Source: SHVO01 sp050250575
GTDB taxonomy: Bacteria; Pseudomonadota; Alphaproteobacteria; Rhodospirillales; Rhodospirillaceae
Reading direction: 5' to 3'
NCBI GenBank assembly: GCA_050250575.1
Contig: JBFWOJ010000008.1
Coordinates: 114,644-178,643 of the forward strand
Length of the DNA: 64,000 nt
Within the stretch, counting starts at the first letter, position 1. Each line of letters opens with the position of its first letter. A program made the translations under genes and the position numbers. This document shows positions 49,241-59,028 of this stretch, one piece after another. The notes below the pieces were generated by a model. The model ran no database searches and was not told where the DNA came from. It saw only the letters and a list, made by a program, of their open reading frames with translations.

Positions 49241-49918
49241 ATGAACGCGCCGCTCGCTCCAACACCGGCACCGGATGGTCGGCATCCCGTCGTCACCCGT
49301 CTGCGGAATTATTTTCTGGCAGGGCTGCTGATCACGGCGCCAATCGCGATCACGCTCTACGTGACCTGGTCGCTGGTGGACTATATCGATGCCGCGGTCA
49401 CGGGTCTGCTGCCCGATGCCGTAAACCCCCGCACTTATTTCGACGTCCCCGGCGTCGGAATCGTCATTCTTGTGCTGTTCCTGACCCTGGTCGGATTCCT
49501 GGCCGCCAACTATCTCGGGCGCATGGCGGTGCGGATCGGCGAGGGGATCCTCAACCGCACGCCGGTGATCCGCAGCTTCTATGCCGCGGTGAAGCAGATC
49601 TTCGAAACGGTGCTCTCCAAGCAGACGCAGTCCTTCCGCGAGGTGGTGATGGTCGAGTATCCCCGCAAGGACATGTGGGCGCTCGGTTTTGTGATCGGAC
49701 GCGCGCCGCCGGAGGTCCAAAGCAAGGTAGACCAAGAGATCTACAGCGTCTTCGTGCCGACGATGTCGTTCACGTCGGGGTACCTCGTCTTCGCGCCGCG
49801 CTCGGACATGACAAAGGTCGACATGACGATCGAAGAAGCGCTCAAGATGATCGTCTCCGGCGGGATTGTCGTACCGCCGGCGAAAAATCTTGTGCGCACG
49901 ACGCCTATCCAGACCTGA
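49241..49918 (+). CDS. DUF502-family membrane protein
   Basis: 225 residues. Two membrane segments (about 24-48 and 70-92), then a cytoplasmic/periplasmic domain with RTPVIRSFYAAVKQIFETVLSK and SFREVVMVEYPRKDMWALGF, typical of DUF502. Function unknown. It overlaps the recG stop by 14 bases (convergent). Confidence 0.88.
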   Translation: MNAPLAPTPAPDGRHPVVTRLRNYFLAGLLITAPIAITLYVTWSLVDYIDAAVTGLLPDAVNPRTYFDVPGVGIVILVLFLTLVGFLAANYLGRMAVRIGEGILNRTPVIRSFYAAVKQIFETVLSKQTQSFREVVMVEYPRKDMWALGFVIGRAPPEVQSKVDQEIYSVFVPTMSFTSGYLVFAPRSDMTKVDMTIEEALKMIVSGGIVVPPAKNLVRTTPIQT

Positions 49919-52007
49919 GCGTACGCACGGCTTCGTCCTGCTGGAACAGGTAAAGCAAGGTACGCAACGCCTGACCACGGGGCGAATTCAGGTCCGGATC
50001 GCGCGCGATGATGAGCTTGGCATCATCCCGCGCCGCGGCCAGCAATTCGCCATGCACCATGATGTCGGCGAGTTTGAAATCCGGAAGTCCGCTCTGTCTC
50101 GTCCCAAGTACCTCGCCGCTGCCGCGCAATTTCAAGTCCTGTTCGGCGATGATAAATCCGTCTTCGGTATCGCGCAGGGTGGATAGGCGCGCTTTCGCCG
50201 TCTCGGTCAGCGGGGCGGCGTAAAGCAGCAGACATGTCCCCGGTTTTCCGCCGCGTCCGACGCGGCCGCGCAATTGGTGAAGCTGGGCGAGACCAAACCG
50301 CTCCGCATGCTCGATCACGATAACGTTGGCGTCGGGAACGTCCACACCGACCTCGATCACGGTTGTCGCCACGAGGATCTGGCACCGCAGATCCTTGGCC
50401 GCGAAAAGCTCCATTGCCGCGTCTTTATCGGCCGGTTTCATCTGGCCATGCAGAAGGGCGACCTTGCTTCCGAAACGTTGTATGAGGTGAGCAAACCTTT
50501 CCTCGGCGGCGGCAAGGTCGCTGGTCTCGGATTCCTCAACGAGGGGGCAAACCCAATAGACCTTGGCGCCACCAGCGGTCGCGCGCGCGATGCCGTCGAT
50601 CGTTTCTTCTAGGCGATCAAGATTGATCAGGCGCGTATCGACCGGAGCACGTCCCGGCGGCTTTTCATCGAGACGGGAGACATCCATGTCGCCGTAGGCG
50701 GTGAGCGCGAGCGTTCGGGGAATTGGCGTTGCGGTCATGACGAGGACATCCGTTCCTGCGCCCTTGTCGGCGAGATCAAGGCGCTGGTGCACGCCAAAGC
50801 GGTGTTGTTCGTCGATGACGGCGAGGGCGAGATCACGAAATTCGATATCTTTCTGGAAAAGGGCGTGCGTACCGACAGCAATATCGACCGCCCCGGCGGC
50901 GATGTCCGAGATGACCTGAGCGCGTTGAGATCCTTTCATGCGCCCTGTGAGCACTTCGATCCGCAATCCAAGGGCTTCGACGTATGGCCTCAGCGTTTCC
51001 CCGTGTTGTTGGGCGAGGATTTCCGTCGGCGCCATCAGCGCCGCTTGCGCGCCGCATTCGACGGCGTTCAGCATCGCCATGAGGGCGACCACGGTTTTGC
51101 CGCTGCCGACGTCGCCCTGCAAGAGACGCAGCATGCGGTTCTCGCCCGCCATGTCGGCATAGATCTCCTCGAGCGTCCGCTGCTGCGCACCGGTGAGCGC
51201 ATAAGGAAGCGCAGCTTGCGCTTTTGTGCGTAGTCGGCTGTCGCCCGCAAGGGTCCTGCCGCGGCGGGTGCGGCTTTTGAGCCGGACGAGGGCGAGGGCG
51301 AGCTGATTGGAGAGAAGTTCGTCGAAGGCGAGACGCTGGCGCGCCGGCGTCAAGAGACTGAGGTCGCTGTCCGCAGAGGGCGCATGCGCCTTCATCAGCG
51401 CAGCTTTCCATCCCGGCCATCCTTGTCGGCCGAGGTAGGCTGGATCGAGCCATTCCGGAAGCTCCGGCGCTTCGCGCAGCGCCGCACGGACCGCTTTGTC
51501 GAGAACCTTCGAGGACAAGCCCTCGGTGAGTGGATAAACGGGCTCGACTCGTTTCACGTCCTCGATCTGATGCAGCGGCGCTATGTGGTCGGGATGCGTC
51601 ATCTGCCGCTTCCCGTCGAAGAGTTCAACCTTGCCGCTGACGACACGCTTCTCTCCACTGGGCAGCATGCGCACGAGGTAGTCCTCCTTGGCATGAAAGA
51701 ACACCAAAGTGATCTTCCCAGTCTCGTCACCGCAGGTGATGCGGTACGGCACGCGGCTGTTGCGGGGCGGCGGCTGCGCATGCGCCAGCACATCCACCAC
51801 TAACGTTGCGATCTTGCCGGGCGGTGCATCGCCGACTTTCGGCGAGAAACGCCGGTCCACCAGTCCGGCGGGCAGGTGCCACAGCAAGTTCACGACCTTG
51901 TCGCCGGCGATTTTCTCCACCAGCTTCGCCAAGCGCGGGCCAATGCCCGGCAAGGTGGTGACCTTCGCGAACAGCGGGAAAAGAATTTGCGGTCGGAGGA
52001 TTGCCAT
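49905..52007 (-). CDS. recG: ATP-dependent DNA helicase RecG
   Basis: 700 residues. RecG remodels stalled forks and Holliday junctions. N-terminal wedge/OB region (PYRITCGDETGKITLVFF), Walker A GDVGSGKT (about residue 297), DEQH box (VIDEQHRFGV, about 399), motif III TATPIPRT, and the C-terminal helicase half with TTVIEVGVDVPDA and LRGRVGRG. The TRG region follows (EQDLKLRGSGEVLGTRQSG). Normal length. Its position before sdhE and mfd is the usual alphaproteobacterial arrangement. Confidence 0.97.
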   Translation of the reverse strand: MAILRPQILFPLFAKVTTLPGIGPRLAKLVEKIAGDKVVNLLWHLPAGLVDRRFSPKVGDAPPGKIATLVVDVLAHAQPPPRNSRVPYRITCGDETGKITLVFFHAKEDYLVRMLPSGEKRVVSGKVELFDGKRQMTHPDHIAPLHQIEDVKRVEPVYPLTEGLSSKVLDKAVRAALREAPELPEWLDPAYLGRQGWPGWKAALMKAHAPSADSDLSLLTPARQRLAFDELLSNQLALALVRLKSRTRRGRTLAGDSRLRTKAQAALPYALTGAQQRTLEEIYADMAGENRMLRLLQGDVGSGKTVVALMAMLNAVECGAQAALMAPTEILAQQHGETLRPYVEALGLRIEVLTGRMKGSQRAQVISDIAAGAVDIAVGTHALFQKDIEFRDLALAVIDEQHRFGVHQRLDLADKGAGTDVLVMTATPIPRTLALTAYGDMDVSRLDEKPPGRAPVDTRLINLDRLEETIDGIARATAGGAKVYWVCPLVEESETSDLAAAEERFAHLIQRFGSKVALLHGQMKPADKDAAMELFAAKDLRCQILVATTVIEVGVDVPDANVIVIEHAERFGLAQLHQLRGRVGRGGKPGTCLLLYAAPLTETAKARLSTLRDTEDGFIIAEQDLKLRGSGEVLGTRQSGLPDFKLADIMVHGELLAAARDDAKLIIARDPDLNSPRGQALRTLLYLFQQDEAVRTLRSG

Positions 52008-52107
52008 GGACCACTAGCTGACAAAGCGGGAGCAATCCGTTATACCCGGACCACCCCACAGGAGGTCAATTTTTGGCCGTCCTGCGGGAATCTATTGTTT
52101 GGAACCG

Positions 52108-52386
52108 ATGAACCCCGACGAGCCCATCGATCTGCGACGCAAGCGTCTCCTGTACCGGGCGACCCACCGCGGCACCAAGGAAGCCGACGTCATTATCGGC
52201 GGCTATTTCCACGAACGGGCCGCTGGCTTGCCTGAAACGAAGCTCGAGGAGGCGGAAGAATTCCTCGAGGTGTCCGATTTGGACCTGATGGACTGGCTGT
52301 CGGGAAGGAAACCGATTCCGGAGCGTTGGAAGAACACGATCCTCGACGACATTCTGGCGTGGGAGCGGAACAGGCAAGGCGTCTAA
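52108..52386 (+). CDS. sdhE: Succinate dehydrogenase assembly factor (flavinylation)
   Basis: 92 residues from the ATG at 52108. The DUF339/SdhE fold has the conserved RGTKEAD (RGxxE) motif used to attach FAD to SdhA, and DLMDWLSGRKPIP near the end. Divergent from recG, one base before mfd. Confidence 0.95.
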   Translation: MNPDEPIDLRRKRLLYRATHRGTKEADVIIGGYFHERAAGLPETKLEEAEEFLEVSDLDLMDWLSGRKPIPERWKNTILDDILAWERNRQGV

Positions 52387-52387
52387 G

Positions 52388-55300
52388 ATGGAAGGTTTTC
52401 TTGCCAAAGTGAACGCGCGGATTCTTTCCGGCGTGCCGGAGGGGTTCGACGCTCTGGTGCTGGCCGAGCGGGCACGCGCGGCGTTCCGGGATTCCACATT
52501 GCACGTCGCACGGGACGAACTGCGGCTGACCGCCCTTGCCGAAGCCGTGGCGTTTTTCGCACCGGATGTGGAGATCGTGACGGTCCCGGCTTGGGACTGC
52601 CTGCCCTATGACCGGGTGTCGCCCAATTCCGAAGTGGTCGCGCGGCGGATCGATGCCCTGACGCGCCTGACACAGCCGCCGGCGCAAGGACGGTGCCGGC
52701 TGGTGATCACAACCGTCAGTGCGATCCTGCAGCGCGTGCCAAAAGTCGAAACGTTGCGCGACGCGGCGCTCGATGTGCGCGTGAAGACGACCCTCGACCG
52801 CAAGGCTTTTGATTCATTCTTGGCCGCGAACGGATACGCACGCGCCGAACAGGTGATGGAGCCGGGCGAGTACGCGGTGCGGGGAGGGTTGATCGACCTG
52901 TTTCCACCGGGCGCACCGGAGCCTGTTCGCATCGATTTGTTTGGCGATGACGTCGAGACTATCCGCACCTTCGATCCGGTGAGTCAACGCACGACCGGCA
53001 CGCGAACCAGCGTCGCGCTAAAGCCGATGAGCGAAACCGTGCTGACGCCGGAGTCCATCGCGCGGTTCCGCACGAAGTATCGCGAACTCTTCGGCGCGCC
53101 GTCCGACAGCGACACTCTTTATGAGTCGGTCTCGCAAGGACGCAAGTTCCTGGGCCAGGAGCATTGGCTACCATTGTTTCACGACGGCCTGGGTACGATC
53201 TTCGACTACGTACCGAACGCCAGTCTGAGTCTCGATCAGGATATCGAGGAGTCCGTCGGCGTACGCCTGGAAACTATCCGCGATTATTATGAGGCGCGGC
53301 GGATCGTCGACACTGCGAGCACGGCGAAACATTCCTTGTCCCTGGAGGACACGGGGATCGTTTATCACCCGGTGCCGCCGGCGATGATGTTCCTGGACGA
53401 GGCCGATTGGATGGCAGTACTGCGCGGTCGTGCGGTGACCGCATTTCGCGCCTACGGCGCCGCGGACGTCGGCGGCGGTGAAGATGCGGGTGGTCGCTTG
53501 GGCCGTGACTTTGCCGATGTGCGCGCGCGGCCCAATGAAAACGTCTATGAAGCTTTCATTGCTCACGCCAGGGCCCTCCAGGCGCAAAGTAGCCGTGTCG
53601 TTCTCGCCGCAGCCAGCGCGGGCTCAAAAATGCGTCTCGCCGGTGTTCTGCGCGATCACGGTTTGACGTCGACCGCGATTGTCGAAACGTGGCAGGAAGC
53701 CCTCGCGGCGGACCAGGCTCTGCTCGTGGTCGCTGCCGTGCCGCTCGAGCGCGGCTTTACCGCGGCCGACCTTGCCGTCATCACCGAGCAGGACCTGCTC
53801 GGTGATCGCCTGGTGCGCTCGGCGCGCAAGAAACGCCGTGCCGACGCGTTCATCGCCGACGCCTCGCAGATCAGCGAGGGCGATCTCATCGTCCATGTCG
53901 AACACGGCATCGGCCGCTATGAAGGTCTCGAAACGCTGACGGTCGGCGGCGCGCCGCACGACTGTTTGCGAATCACCTATTCCGGAAACGATCGGCTCTA
54001 TGTTCCCGTGGAGAACATCGACGTCCTGTCGCGGTTTGGATCGGATCAGGCCGGCGTACAGCTCGACAAGCTTGGCGGCGCTGCGTGGCAAGCCCGTAAA
54101 GCCAAGCTCAAGCAGCGTATCCGCGACATGGCCGAGCAGCTGATCAAGATCGCGGCGGAGCGCCAGGTGAAGGACGCTCCGGCCATCGCGCCCGCTGAAG
54201 GGTTGTTCGAGGAATTTTGCGCGCGTTTTCCTTACGCCGAGACGGACGATCAGATCCGCGCCATTTCCGACACCATCGACGATCTTGGCAAGGGCCGGCC
54301 GATGGACCGGCTTGTCTGCGGGGATGTGGGTTTCGGCAAGACGGAAGTCGCGTTACGCGCCGCATTCGTCGCCGCCATGAACGGCATGCAAGTCGCCGTG
54401 GTCGTGCCGACGACGCTTCTCGCGCGGCAGCATACGCGCAGCTTCACCGAACGTTTCAAAGGATTCCCGTTGCGAATCGGCCAGCTGTCGCGGCTCGTGA
54501 CTGCCAAGGATGCAGCCGCGGTCAAGCAGGGCCTCGCCGACGGGACCATCGATATCGTGGTCGGCACGCATGCGCTGCTCGCAAAAAATATCGCGTTCAA
54601 GGACCTCGGGCTTTTGATCGTCGACGAAGAGCAGCACTTCGGTGTCGCTCATAAGGAGCGTTTGAAGCAGATGCGCGCTGAGGTGCATGTCCTTACCCTC
54701 ACGGCGACGCCGATACCGCGCACGCTGCAAATGGCCCTGAGCGGCGTGCGGGAAATGAGCCTGATCGCCACCCCGCCCGTTGACCGGTTGGCGGTGCGTA
54801 CCTTCGTGCTGCCGTTCGATGCGGTTGTCATCCGCGAGGCAATTTTGCGCGAACGCTTCCGTGGGGGACAGACGTTCTATGTCTGCCCCCGCGTCGCCGA
54901 TATCGACGGCGTGGCGGAACGGCTGCGCAAGGTCGTGCCGGAAGTAAAATACGCCGTTGCTCATGGGCAAATGAGTCCTACTGCGCTAGAGGACGTCATG
55001 ACCTCGTTCAGCGAGGGCAAATTCGACGTTCTGCTGGCCACCAATATCATCGAGTCCGGCCTCGACATGCCGCAGGTCAACACCATCATCATCCATCGCG
55101 CCGACATGTTCGGCCTTTCGCAGCTTTACCAGCTGCGGGGGCGCGTCGGACGCGGCAAGGCGCGCGGTTATGCCTATCTGACGCTCCCTCCGGACCGGAA
55201 GCCCACGGTCACGGCCGAAAAGCGCCTCGATGTCATGCAGACGCTCGACAGCCTTGGCGCCGGATTCTCGTTGGCCAGTCACGACCTCGACATTCGCGGC

Positions 55301-55894
55301 GCGGGCAATCTCCTCGGCGACGAACAATCCGGGCACATTAAGGAAGTGGGGGTCGAGCTCTATCAGCACCTGCTCGAGGAGGCCGTTGCTGCGGCGCGGG
55401 CCGGGGAGGATCAGAAGGCGGCGGCGGCGACCGAGGATTGGTCGCCTCAGATCAACACCGGCGCGCCGGTGCTGATCCCTGATACCTACGTGAAGGACCT
55501 TGGCATTCGCCTGTCACTGTATCGCCGCCTCGGCGATCTCGCGGAACGCGATGAGATCGATGCTTTCGCGGCAGAACTCATCGACCGCTTCGGTCCGCTG
55601 CCGCCGGAGGTCGAGAACCTTCTCGATGTGGTCGGCATCAAGGCGCTCTGCCGGAAGGCTAATGTTGAGAAGGTCGACGCCGGTCCGAAGGGCGCCGTGG
55701 TCTCGCTTCGGAACAACACCTTCCCCAATCCGGGCGGGTTGGTGGATTTCATTGCCGAGCAGGCGGGAACCGTCAAATTGCGGCCGGACCAAAAGATTGT
55801 ATTTATCCGTCCCTGGGATACGCCAAGCGCGCGCATCAAGGGCCTGCAGACGGTCCTTGGGCGTATGGCCGCGCTGGCGGCAAAAGGCGCTTAG
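52388..55894 (+). CDS. mfd: Transcription-repair coupling factor
   Basis: 1168 residues. Mfd removes RNA polymerase stalled at lesions and recruits UvrA. UvrB-like N-terminus (AFFAPDVEIVTVPAWDCLPYD), RNA-polymerase interaction domain (GDLIVHVEHGIGRYEGLETL, about 497), translocase Walker A GDVGFGKTEVA (about 645), DEEQHFG (about 745), TATPIPRTLQM, TRG region (DLDIRGAGNLLGDEQSGHI), and the C-terminal D7 domain. Length is normal. The 4-base convergent overlap with the next gene is unusual but harmless. Confidence 0.98.
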   Translation: MEGFLAKVNARILSGVPEGFDALVLAERARAAFRDSTLHVARDELRLTALAEAVAFFAPDVEIVTVPAWDCLPYDRVSPNSEVVARRIDALTRLTQPPAQGRCRLVITTVSAILQRVPKVETLRDAALDVRVKTTLDRKAFDSFLAANGYARAEQVMEPGEYAVRGGLIDLFPPGAPEPVRIDLFGDDVETIRTFDPVSQRTTGTRTSVALKPMSETVLTPESIARFRTKYRELFGAPSDSDTLYESVSQGRKFLGQEHWLPLFHDGLGTIFDYVPNASLSLDQDIEESVGVRLETIRDYYEARRIVDTASTAKHSLSLEDTGIVYHPVPPAMMFLDEADWMAVLRGRAVTAFRAYGAADVGGGEDAGGRLGRDFADVRARPNENVYEAFIAHARALQAQSSRVVLAAASAGSKMRLAGVLRDHGLTSTAIVETWQEALAADQALLVVAAVPLERGFTAADLAVITEQDLLGDRLVRSARKKRRADAFIADASQISEGDLIVHVEHGIGRYEGLETLTVGGAPHDCLRITYSGNDRLYVPVENIDVLSRFGSDQAGVQLDKLGGAAWQARKAKLKQRIRDMAEQLIKIAAERQVKDAPAIAPAEGLFEEFCARFPYAETDDQIRAISDTIDDLGKGRPMDRLVCGDVGFGKTEVALRAAFVAAMNGMQVAVVVPTTLLARQHTRSFTERFKGFPLRIGQLSRLVTAKDAAAVKQGLADGTIDIVVGTHALLAKNIAFKDLGLLIVDEEQHFGVAHKERLKQMRAEVHVLTLTATPIPRTLQMALSGVREMSLIATPPVDRLAVRTFVLPFDAVVIREAILRERFRGGQTFYVCPRVADIDGVAERLRKVVPEVKYAVAHGQMSPTALEDVMTSFSEGKFDVLLATNIIESGLDMPQVNTIIIHRADMFGLSQLYQLRGRVGRGKARGYAYLTLPPDRKPTVTAEKRLDVMQTLDSLGAGFSLASHDLDIRGAGNLLGDEQSGHIKEVGVELYQHLLEEAVAAARAGEDQKAAAATEDWSPQINTGAPVLIPDTYVKDLGIRLSLYRRLGDLAERDEIDAFAAELIDRFGPLPPEVENLLDVVGIKALCRKANVEKVDAGPKGAVVSLRNNTFPNPGGLVDFIAEQAGTVKLRPDQKIVFIRPWDTPSARIKGLQTVLGRMAALAAKGA

Positions 55895-56178
55895 GCGCTT
55901 GCCAGACGCCGGGCGAGGGTGGTTGCGGGCGCCTGTTGCGCGCGTTCCTTCTGCATCTCCGCATGCTCTTGCTCGAGGAAACGCATCGCGATGCGAACGC
56001 GGTCGCGGTCTTCAAGGGCGGCGAAGGTGACGTTGAAGATCCGCACCTGCGGGATGATGGTCGGGTCGTGCGCAATCACCTCGATCGTATAAGGCGACTT
56101 GCACGACTTCGCGACGATCGCCTCGAATTTCGAGGTGCTGACGGTGGTCTTGAACGCGTGATCGCACGGCACGGACAT
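55891..56178 (-). CDS. Hypothetical cytoplasmic protein
   Basis: 95 residues from the ATG at 56178, chosen because AAGGT stands 7 bases upstream; an in-frame ATG at 56205 is possible. Mixed beta/alpha (SPYTIEVIAHDPTIIPQVRIFNVTFAAL), then a helix (DRVRIAMRFLEQEHAEMQKERAQQ). No family recognised. Stop overlaps the mfd stop. Confidence 0.65.
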   Translation of the reverse strand: MSVPCDHAFKTTVSTSKFEAIVAKSCKSPYTIEVIAHDPTIIPQVRIFNVTFAALEDRDRVRIAMRFLEQEHAEMQKERAQQAPATTLARRLASA

Positions 56179-56362
56179 CGCATCTACCTTCGCTAATCGA
56201 AACAAACCGAAGGCACAGAATGGAACTGAGTTGGTAAGGAAAAGGTTAACGGAGTTAGGTGTGTTCGACGCCGCACCTCCGCTTCACCCCGTTAAGATCA
56301 ATATATTAGCGGGCGTGTTTATGAAATCAGGTGAGGGAGTTCGCCGCTGCTAAGCGAAGAAT

Positions 56363-57022
56363 TCAACCGGTGCTCTGCATCGCCGGCCGCTCGGCATCCT
56401 GCGCCACAGCCATGTCGATCATCCGCGTAAGGATCTCCGGCTCCTGGGCGCCCGCAATGGCCCGCCCCTCGTTGAAGATGAAGCAGGGAACGCCGGTGAT
56501 TCCCAGCCGGTGCATGCGTGCGTTCTCGGTGTAGACGGCGTTGAGATCGCTGTCGCCCGACAGGTGAGCGTGCGCCATGTGCCGTTCGATCCCGACCTGC
56601 TCGGCGAGACGGATCAGGACTTCCACGTTGCCGAGGTCCAGGCCTTGCTCGAAGAAAGCGCTAAACAACAGTTCCACCGCCTCGTTCTGGCGCCCGAGGG
56701 TGTGGGCGAGGCGTACGAGGCGATGGGAATTGGCGGAATTCGGCACGCGCTTGATCTTGTCGAGGGCGAAATTGATGCCTTCCGCGCGCCCCGTGTAGAC
56801 CAAGGCCTCGGCGATTCGGTCATATTGGTGGCTGCCGCCGAACTTGCGTTCCAGATACTCGCGCCGGTCGACGCCTTGCGGCGGGAGATCGGGATTGAGC
56901 AGAAACGAGCGATAGCGGACTTCCGGCTTGAGATTAGAGCGCGACCGCAGCGCGCGGTCGAACCGCCGTTTTCCCACGAAACACCAGGGACACACTGTGT
57001 CGAAAACAATGTCGATACGCAT
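56363..57022 (-). CDS. DsbA-family oxidoreductase, FrnE-like
   Basis: 219 residues without a signal peptide, so cytoplasmic. Thioredoxin fold with the active-site CPWC (residues 11-14, DTVCPWCFVGKRRF) and the cis-Pro loop GITGVPCFIF; the helical insertion (FALDKIKRVPNSANSHRL) is typical of FrnE/2-hydroxychromene-2-carboxylate isomerase relatives. Dithiol oxidoreductase or isomerase activity; substrate unknown. Confidence 0.88.
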   Translation of the reverse strand: MRIDIVFDTVCPWCFVGKRRFDRALRSRSNLKPEVRYRSFLLNPDLPPQGVDRREYLERKFGGSHQYDRIAEALVYTGRAEGINFALDKIKRVPNSANSHRLVRLAHTLGRQNEAVELLFSAFFEQGLDLGNVEVLIRLAEQVGIERHMAHAHLSGDSDLNAVYTENARMHRLGITGVPCFIFNEGRAIAGAQEPEILTRMIDMAVAQDAERPAMQSTG

Positions 57023-57054
57023 AGGCCTATTCTAGGCCGCGGCGCGGCGCGGGG

Positions 57055-57813
57055 CTAGCGCCGGACCCATACGGTATACCGGTCGGCTCCCGCGCCGGCG
57101 GCCTTGCGCAGCCGGTCAATCATCGCCGGATCCAACGCGGTGCCGTTCCGTAACAGCAATGTACCGTGAACGTCGCGGATATCGCGTGCCAGGATCGAGC
57201 CCGGCTCGATGTCATTCAGACCGCACATGCGCGCGGCGCTTGTCCGTTTGGGCGGCTGGACATGTCCGAAGGGCGAGCTTCGCGAGGCGACGATGGCGTG
57301 CGGCGCGCGAGAAATGATGGGCTCGGCCGAAACTGGCGGCGGGACCACGCATGGCACCGACGCATAATGCGCCGTGTCCTGCAGCAGCCAGGTGCGGCTG
57401 AGCGCGGCACCTACGGAACGGGCGAGCTTATCGAGAGAGAGGGGAGCGGTAGCGAAGCCGTTCACGTCGAGCTCGACGGCGCACTTCACGGCCGCTTCTT
57501 CCGCGCGGCCCGTAAAGATTACGAAGCAGAGGCGCGGATCGACGTTCGGCAACGCGCGGCAGCGGATCATCCGGAGGAGTTCGAGGCCGCCCAGCGGCAG
57601 CATGTCCCAATCCGCGATGACGCAATCCACGCCGGCCTCCGGCTGAGTCAGGATCTCGATGGCCTTTTCGACGCTCATCGTCTGTCGAACGCTGCGCGCC
57701 CGGCTGACGAGCGCGGTATGCACCATCTCACGCGACATGGGTTTGTCGTCGACGATCAGGAAGCCGACGCGCGAGAGGTTGACGTCGGCCTGCGGAGCTC
57801 CTGGGGCATACAT
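57055..57813 (-). CDS. Receiver-domain protein with HD-GYP-type N-cap, paralogue 1
   Basis: 252 residues, AGGTGG before the ATG. Receiver domain (about 15-135) with acid pair Asp22-Asp23, phospho-acceptor Asp68 (VIADWDM) and Thr101, but the usual Lys of the K-P pair is Ala123 (FATAPLS). A Pro/Ser-rich linker follows, then a C-terminal ~45-residue unit (LNDIEPGSILARDIRDVHGTLLL) like the segment before HD-GYP domains, without the HD itself. Tandem paralogue of the next gene. Signalling output unknown. Confidence 0.78.
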   Translation of the reverse strand: MYAPGAPQADVNLSRVGFLIVDDKPMSREMVHTALVSRARSVRQTMSVEKAIEILTQPEAGVDCVIADWDMLPLGGLELLRMIRCRALPNVDPRLCFVIFTGRAEEAAVKCAVELDVNGFATAPLSLDKLARSVGAALSRTWLLQDTAHYASVPCVVPPPVSAEPIISRAPHAIVASRSSPFGHVQPPKRTSAARMCGLNDIEPGSILARDIRDVHGTLLLRNGTALDPAMIDRLRKAAGAGADRYTVWVRR

Positions 57814-57944
57814 AGGCCACCTATCCCAACGGTTGTGCTAGCTAGTCGTAGTTCTCCCCCTTGCGGCCCACGTCGAGCACAGCAGGGAAAGTAACAACGA
57901 TTGCCGTTAGGATTGGTTCCGGAAATGCGGCTAAAAAGAGGCCG

Positions 57945-58700
57945 TTAGGTCCCGTTCGGTTGGTCGCCGATCCAAACAAACTGGACGACACCGCGGACTT
58001 GATCGATCAGGGCGGCACGCAATTCGGTACCCGTTGGCAGCAGCAATTTTCCGTGCTGATCGCGAAGGTCCTTGGCAAGAATCGCACCCGGCTTCACGGC
58101 ATCGATCCCGCAGATACGGATGTTGCGGAGAGGGGAAGTGGGCATCGCGGGGTGCCGCTCGCCCGGTTGCGCCGCCGGCGCGGTTTTGACGGGTGCGGGA
58201 GCCGGGGTATCGACGGACAGCGGTACCGGAATGACCGGCGTGATTGCCGCATAATGTATCGGCTGGTGCAACATCCACGTCCGGCGTAATGCCGTGCCGA
58301 TGGTCTTAACCAGTTTGTCAATCGACAACGGCGCGACCGCGAAACCGTTCACATCCAGATCAATCGCGCATTTGACGGCGGAAGTGTCGGCGCGCGAAGT
58401 CAAAATGACGTAGCTCATGCGTGGCGACGCCTGTGGGATCATCCGCGCGCGCACCATGCGCAGCAGATCCAGACCGCCCAGCGGCGTCATATCCCAATCG
58501 GAGATGATGCAATGGATATCCTGGCCATAGTGACGCAACACCTCGGCCGCCTTGTCGACGCTATTCGCGTCTCGCAAACTCCGGGCACGGCCACGCAGTG
58601 CAGCGTGGACCATCTCGCGAAACAGAGGCTTGTCGTCCATGACCAGGAAACTGGTCTTGGAGAAATCAAACTCGCCGGAACCTCCAGGCGCGAATGTCAT
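57945..58700 (-). CDS. Receiver-domain protein with HD-GYP-type N-cap, paralogue 2
   Basis: 251 residues; the start could be 6 bases earlier (GTG at 58706). Same architecture and same residues as the neighbour: acid pair in FLVMDDKP, acceptor Asp in IISDWDMTPLGGLDLLRM, Ala in place of the conserved Lys (FAVAPLS), linker, then AVKPGAILAKDLRDQHGKLLL. A tandem duplication, with the two copies well diverged in linker and ends. Confidence 0.78.
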   Translation of the reverse strand: MTFAPGGSGEFDFSKTSFLVMDDKPLFREMVHAALRGRARSLRDANSVDKAAEVLRHYGQDIHCIISDWDMTPLGGLDLLRMVRARMIPQASPRMSYVILTSRADTSAVKCAIDLDVNGFAVAPLSIDKLVKTIGTALRRTWMLHQPIHYAAITPVIPVPLSVDTPAPAPVKTAPAAQPGERHPAMPTSPLRNIRICGIDAVKPGAILAKDLRDQHGKLLLPTGTELRAALIDQVRGVVQFVWIGDQPNGT

Positions 58701-59028
58701 GACCACCGGTTGTCGTTACGGCGCCGCCGGCGGCGCCGGGTCCGCTACATCATCGATTGAAAGCCCCCGTTGTAGCGATTCCCAACAATACACGCCGGGT
58801 TACGGCTTCGCTACCAGCGGCAGGCGCTGCGGTGGCTGTGGATAAGTTGGTCCGAAAACGGGAAAAAATATTTACTTATAAAGTACTGGAGATCACTATT
58901 TCCCAAACGCTTTGCGCGTGGCAGCGAGTGAAACGCCAGCGCAGCGAAAGGCAGAAGTCTCGTGCAATTACAGCTAGTGAATGAATTTGTCCCATCGCCG
59001 AGCCAATGGACGCCGCAAAACCCCGAGT
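58701..59028. other. Gene-free gap
   Basis: About 330 bp. A GC-rich self-complementary stretch (CGCCGCCGGCGGCG, near 58720) lies just upstream of the receiver gene. No gene, RNA gene or convincing terminator seen. Confidence 0.4.
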
